DNA of 33,167 nucleotides from Ichthyophonus hoferi (Eukaryota > Opisthokonta > Ichthyosporea > Ichthyophonida > Ichthyophonidae). The notes under the pieces are model-generated. The model worked only from the letters and a program-made list of their open reading frames with translations, had not been told where the DNA came from and ran no database searches. Of the stretch, positions 28,771 to 33,167 are shown in pieces; the first letter of the stretch is position 1, and each line of letters opens with the position of its first letter. The DNA lies in the NCBI GenBank assembly GCA_002751075.1, contig NAOQ01000177.1, forward strand, positions 53,214 to 86,380, given 5' to 3'. A program made the translations under genes and the position numbers.

Positions 28771-29919
28771 CTATGGGCGTCTTAGGTAATTAGCAATCCA
28801 TGAAAATACCAGACAGGAAGTCAGGGGGAAATAGAATTGCACTGATGAAGTACCAGTACTCTGTTGATAGTAAAGATCCCCCGGTAGATGCCCTAGCCCC
28901 CATCCTAGACTTGCTATATATATTAATGACAGTACGTTAGTATGGAATATTATGACATGGTATAGTATGGTATATTATGATATAATATGACAGTATAATA
29001 TGATATAGTATAGTATATTATATGATATGATACGCTACATTATGGTGTAGTATTATATAGTATGGTATACTTTTACACAATCGGGTATGAGACAGTATAT
29101 ATATTATAAGCCTGACCTTATCTATAAATACTAACCCTAACCTTAAGCCCATATATATATATATATATATCTTGTATTGTTCATATAGCAACAATACAAT
29201 ATAGTGTCATAATATGGTGAAAACCTAAGTAGCTTTTATTATATATTTATCTATAAATGTCTGTTCTTATATATGCATCATCTATCATTTATTAAAAAAA
29301 TTAAATATCATATATAGATCACATATATGACATCTGACACCACCTCTGGCCCATATACTATATATAATCAGAGATAATCCAAATATTACCTAATATCGGG
29401 TCACCTCCAGCCATTCTATAGGTCAGTAATAAAACCACTACAGCAAATATAATTAAAATTGGTTGCCGGTAGTCTGGGTGAATCATTTTAAGATATTGGT
29501 CTAGGTAGCTATGGTTACCATGTCCGTTGTTTCTATGGACATCTGGGTGTGTACGAGGAGGAGGAGGAGGGCTATATGGGAAAGGGAAAGGAGAGTTAAT
29601 TGTTGAAGAAGTGCAAGAGAATGGGTGCATGTTGCATGTATGTACACATAATATGAAAGTATAATCGTATATATATATTATCTATGTATTTATATGGCAT
29701 AGTATTACATTATAATAATAACAATAACAATAATAATAATAATAATAATACCTACCTTGTACTCTGTACCTGTCTTAACAACCTTTCTGCTTCCTCACTG
29801 GGATATAGTCTCATGGACCTCTCTAATAATCTTCTTGCCTCTACTACCCTTCCTTCTCTAAGAAAGGTTTTCCCTTTATCAAGACATTCCTGTGCTGACT
29901 CACGATTAGCATCACACAT
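28771..29919 (-). CDS. Membrane protein: DNAJB12-like N-terminal hairpin fused to DUF2905
   Basis: Three exons, 29919-29756, 29571-29390 and 28913-28771 (TAG), join in phase (2 then 1) into 162 residues. Seen: an N-terminal amphipathic helical pair with ECLDKGKTFLREGRVVEARR and LLERSMRLYPSEEAERLL, like the TPR-like start of DNAJB12/B14 co-chaperones; a proline run at 56-60; a charged linker; transmembrane helix PILIIFAVVVLLLTY (about 92-106); GLGHLPGDLYY (about 121-131) and QFYFPLTSCLVFSWIANYL, matching the DUF2905 pattern G.LPGDI...FYFPL followed by a second helix. DUF2905 proteins are small, mainly bacterial membrane proteins of unknown function. There is no J domain and no HPD motif. The initiating ATG is preceded by ACC. 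The membrane and cellular role are unknown. Confidence 0.8.
28935..29060. repeat. TATAG/TATGA pentamer array in DUF2905 gene intron 2
   Basis: A degenerate 5-bp array (TATGG, TATAT, TATGA, TATAG) within the 476-nt intron between exons 2 and 3. Confidence 0.6.
29126..29144 (+). repeat. Telomere-like CCCTAA patch
   Basis: CTAACCCTAACC lies in the intron of the minus-strand DUF2905 gene, so here it is not a 3' splice pyrimidine tract on the coding strand. Confidence 0.35.
29713..29750. repeat. (AAT)n microsatellite
   Basis: An AATAAT/AACAAT triplet run directly next to the exon-1 donor of the DUF2905 gene. The plus-strand poly-Asn frame here is an artefact. Confidence 0.9.
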
Positions 29920-30560
29920 GGTATAGACTAAATAAGAAATTGATTTGTAAAGGTAGAAAAGAATGAGTAGAAATAAATACTATAACGATATAACTTGGTT
30001 GTTTCTATACGTAGTGTGTAGGTTAGACTAGAAAAACAACAATATAGCTCTAGCAATACCATGGAAGAATAATAGATAATAAGATAGGATAAAGTTTGGA
30101 TAGGATAATAATAATAGGAAATGTTACATTATGATTAGATTATTAAATTGAATCGAGTATAGTAGAATAATCGAGAATAAAATATAATTGAATACCATAC
30201 GATATCATAGAGTATAGCGTAATATCTTATAATATAACAATAAATATCTATTACATGTATGTAACTCATGTAGGAAGGATATAATATTGTAATACACAAT
30301 ACTACTACTTTTTCACTGTTATTCACTACCTGGTCTCTTAAGCTACTATTATGTTCTCGTTTTTCTTTGTCTCAGACTTTCTCTTTTCAAAGGCGTCCAC
30401 AATTTTCTAATGTGCATCGTACGCATAGGTACCTACTCCCAAACATGCTTTGTTATTTTTATTATTGTACATATAAAGAACACCTGCACTGCAGACCTAC
30501 TTTTAGGTAATGCTGCAACCAAGCATTTTAGGGTGAAAATATGACAGTGGGTAAGTCTAG
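29920..30560. other. Region upstream of the DUF2905 gene
   Basis: Should hold the minus-strand DUF2905 promoter. It is AT-rich. A short GC-richer patch at about 30425-30550 has no supportable gene and may belong to the neighbouring retroelement remains. Confidence 0.4.
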
Positions 30561-30564
30561 GCAA

Positions 30565-30845
30565 TATAATATAATATATATAATATGTGGCAATATAGTA
30601 TAGAATAATATAATAGAATATAATGTAATATAATATAGTATTGTGTAATATTGTATAATATAATATAGTATAGGACAATATAATATAGAATAGTTCAGTA
30701 TAGTACAGTATAATATAATATAGGATAATATAATATAGAATAGTATAATACAATATAATGCAATATATATAGCATTGTATAATATAGAATAATATAATAC
30801 AATATAATACAATATAGTATAGTATAGTATAGTATAATATACCAC
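30565..30845. repeat. AATAT/AGTAT pentamer array
   Basis: The longest and most regular degenerate 5-bp array in the window (AATAT, AATAG, AGTAT units). All three minus-strand frames read as Tyr/Ile/Leu repeats, which is the mark of a pentamer array and not of a protein gene. Confidence 0.8.
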
Positions 30846-32351
30846 CAGCCAACGTCTGGCATTATGTAGCTACATTGATAACATCCACATTGTCTCCAAA
30901 TTTTCACAAGACAAGGAAGCTCTTGTTAGGACATTCTCTGATTGGTTTTCCGGCCAGAACAAAGGATGGCTCACTGCCTTCTTAAGATATACAACTTAAA
31001 AATATAATGAGAGCCTCAACATATCTTAGGTTAGCCATGTCAAGGATTTAGTCAGATCCTATAGTCAAGGGCATGGCCAGCTGACCTACTCCCTTATCCT
31101 ATCAAAATATATTTAGGAAGCTGCTAATCCTACCAATGAATCAGACCTACATATGATCACTGCCTACCAAACACTAATCAGTTGTTTACTTTGGATTACC
31201 ATGCCCAACCATCCTGGCACATTGTTTGCAGTCAGCTACCTCACCTGATACACAGGAAAACTAATATCTATCTTTTATTTTATAATAGTTATAGTCACGA
31301 GACATTTATATGATCTAGGGGATTAGACAGTGAATCTTAGTATACTAAATATTTGTGGGTATTTATGTCCCATTTTATACCAATATTTTTATATCCATAT
31401 TTTTTTATATAATAACTGTAGCCCTAGAGAATTTAATATTAATATAGTTGAATAAGTTGTTGTTATAATACTTGTGATAATAGATATAGATTTGAATCAT
31501 TTTAATTGCATGAAGTTATATATTATTTTTGTATTGTTTTTCAGTCTTTTACCAAAGCTGTACTCACAAAAATTGAAGCTATAGTTAGGGAGGCCCTATA
31601 TAAAGCTGGGGTTCATCCACCTAATATATGTTGATGAGTAGGGTACTACTGCAAAGGTATCAGACTTGGATGCACGCAAGAGTGTAAAGTGGAATGTGAT
31701 TTGATTTATTTACATTCTTCTTTATCACATTAAGGCTTATAGTATTTTTCTTGATAGTGAACAAATGTTTATGAAATAATAATTTAAGCAGTATATTTTA
31801 TATTTGATGTAATTGGCTTTAGCTTAGAATAGATTGATAGTTTACTATATTGAAATAATATATAATACATATGTATTAGCAAAAAATAAATTGCTTTGAA
31901 TTTATTTTGTTAGCAAGCCAAAGATTATTGGAAAAACAACAAATGAATGTTTTATTTTTGTAAATAAACCTATATTTGCATATGACGCCAACATGCAAAT
32001 CCAATTGCCACCAGTTGATAGTACTTCAAGTTGGGAAATACTATTGGTTTTCATGATGCACCTATGTAGCCATGAATAGTCATCTTAATCTATATACAGC
32101 AACCCATAGAAATATATGTTTTGGAAAACACACTTGATTGTGCATAGTATTGAGAATTATAGAAGAAAATACTGCTGGGTAATTTTAAGTCATAATGAGT
32201 GTGAGGTGTTGAAGTATTTCAGTACCTATAAGTGTTAGACTATATACTTTATGATATCTTGCCCAAATATAATTATTGTTTATGTAGCATTGTACCTCTA
32301 AATATTAATTATTATTAATTAATTAATTTTATGGTCACTAATTATATTTAA

Positions 32352-32410
32352 TTAGGGTTAGATGGTTAGTGCAGTCTAACACGTAAATTTGCCACGGTTC
32401 AAATAGTGTT
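32352..32410 (+). repeat. tRNA-like segment (possible SINE head)
   Basis: TTAGATGGTTAGTGCA resembles a D-arm/A box and GGTTCAAATAG a B box (consensus GGTTCAAATCC). The spacing between the boxes is about 20-25 bases. No complete cloverleaf closes. It lies within the copia-like region, so it could be a nested insertion. Confidence 0.4.
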
Positions 32411-32880
32411 GGCCATCTGAAATTTAATCACATATAGTGATTGATGTAACATGAATGATACAGAGTATCATCTTTTACATAACTAATTGGACAAACGTTG
32501 CTGACATGTTAGATAGCAATTAGGTTGAGTACCTATTCAATAATATGTTTTGCTTAAAGGCTTATTACCTGGTCAACTGATATTGACCAGAACCTATAAA
32601 TTTATAACCAGCAATTACAAACTTAGTCTGTATCCCAATATAGTTATAAATGAATCCTACATAGAGTGCCAAGGTATTACTATCATCAATTACATCAGAC
32701 AAAATATTCCTCAATAGCAGAAACAGATTAAAACCAGACTAGGAAAAGTGAATTTACTACTATTCTAATGCAAATGCACAGCTAAATTGACAGCTCTGCC
32801 AGACCAACATCAAGTCATATTGAGAACAGTTTATTCTGGGGTATTTCACATAGAAATTTTTCTAAGGTGGTAATATTAAT

Positions 32881-33115
32881 TGTGGTATTTTATAATCAGT
32901 TGTGAGTAAACATGAACTTTATGTGTGAACCAATTGGCCTGCTTTGAATTCAATAAATATGATATATAAGCTTGAACCAAATAGTGTTTAGTATGGGGTT
33001 CCTTAACTTATAAATTGTTGTCTAATTAATCTAAGCAATTTATTTTGAATATCAATTAGTCTATATGAGGGATATTTGGGAGCAACTAACACAATTAGTT
33101 AGAACATTGGCTGTA
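32881..33115 (+). repeat. Dispersed repeat copy, possible LTR part
   Basis: Same-orientation diverged relative of 4461-4690, sharing GGTATTTTATAATCAGTT and several other ordered blocks. It sits just right of copia-like coding remains, consistent with an LTR or 3' non-coding part. Confidence 0.5.
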
Positions 33116-33167
33116 ATATAATATATTAGAGTCTCTCCATTCCTACACACTCAGTATGCCACAGACT

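Larger units (their letters stand above)
30845..33167 (+). mobile_element. Old broken Ty1/copia-like LTR retroelement remains
   Basis: Short plus-strand stretches resemble copia polyprotein parts: YIDNIHIVSK, like the reverse transcriptase YVDD box (about 30870-30900); ISCLLWITMPN..LFAVSYLT, like the copia segment after RT (about 31180-31245); and SFTKAVLTKIEA plus TNVADML, like the C-terminal part (about 31542-31580 and 32490-32515). A repeat at the right end (32881-33115) has a relative at 4461-4690 and may be LTR. The element is heavily decayed with many breaks, so it is old. Its left limit is uncertain and its right limit may lie beyond the window. Confidence 0.5.

Noticed and set aside
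29684-29926. An 80-codon plus-strand frame with a run of Asn.
   Set aside because: The AAT microsatellite plus the antisense of DUF2905-gene exon 1 explains it.
30433-30907. Several overlapping minus-strand frames rich in Tyr, Ile and Leu that look like membrane proteins.
   Set aside because: All are translations of a degenerate 5-bp AATAT/AGTAT array. Every frame gives the same composition.

Overview
This is an AT-rich, intron-dense nuclear window of an opisthokont-like eukaryote. Coding exons are GC-richer islands in TA-rich DNA and are bounded by GTATGT/GTAAGT-type donors and YAG acceptors. A KIN1/MARK-like kinase, a LARGE-type GT49 glycosyltransferase, a nuclear gene for mitochondrial bL28 and a cysteine SelW/Rdx protein fit an early-diverging fungus or a unicellular relative of animals. 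The sequence alone does not decide between them. No prokaryotic operon, CRISPR array or rRNA is seen.

Layout. (1) 131-8189, minus: a 17-exon LARGE-like glycosyltransferase (GT49). Its phases match at every junction over about 639 codons. The C-terminal end lies off the left edge and the extreme N-terminus is unresolved. (2) 9501-9565, minus: an orphan coding-like exon between genes. (3) 9672-15122, minus: six core exons of a KIN1/MARK-like Ser/Thr kinase with a long low-complexity tail. Phase-compatible micro-exons (30, 28, 23 and perhaps 18 nt) lie 2-6.7 kb upstream, across very long introns that contain a 332-base assembly gap (20818-21149). (4) 22175-23651, plus: a three-exon gene for mitochondrial ribosomal protein bL28m, divergent from the kinase. 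(5) 25133-26444, plus: a three-exon SelW-like Rdx thioredoxin-fold protein with CxxC and the family C-terminus ending in GHSDK. (6) 28771-29919, minus: a three-exon, 162-residue membrane protein joining a DNAJB12-like N-terminal helical hairpin to a DUF2905 domain. (7) About 30845-33167: an old, broken Ty1/copia-like retroelement. Its right-hand repeat has a diverged relative inside a GT49 intron.

The genes look like unrelated housekeeping neighbours (secretory glycosylation, signalling, mitochondrial translation, redox, membrane). Non-coding space is dominated by degenerate 5-bp TATAY/TATGT arrays, trinucleotide repeats, two telomere-like CCCTAA patches and two tRNA-like (SINE-like) segments. 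Most long ATG-initiated frames are Tyr/Ile-rich readings of these repeats or out-of-frame shadows, so the real genes were built by chaining exons through splice sites and phase. The most notable items are the hairpin-DUF2905 fusion, the kinase micro-exon series and the cysteine-rich insertion in the GT49 protein.
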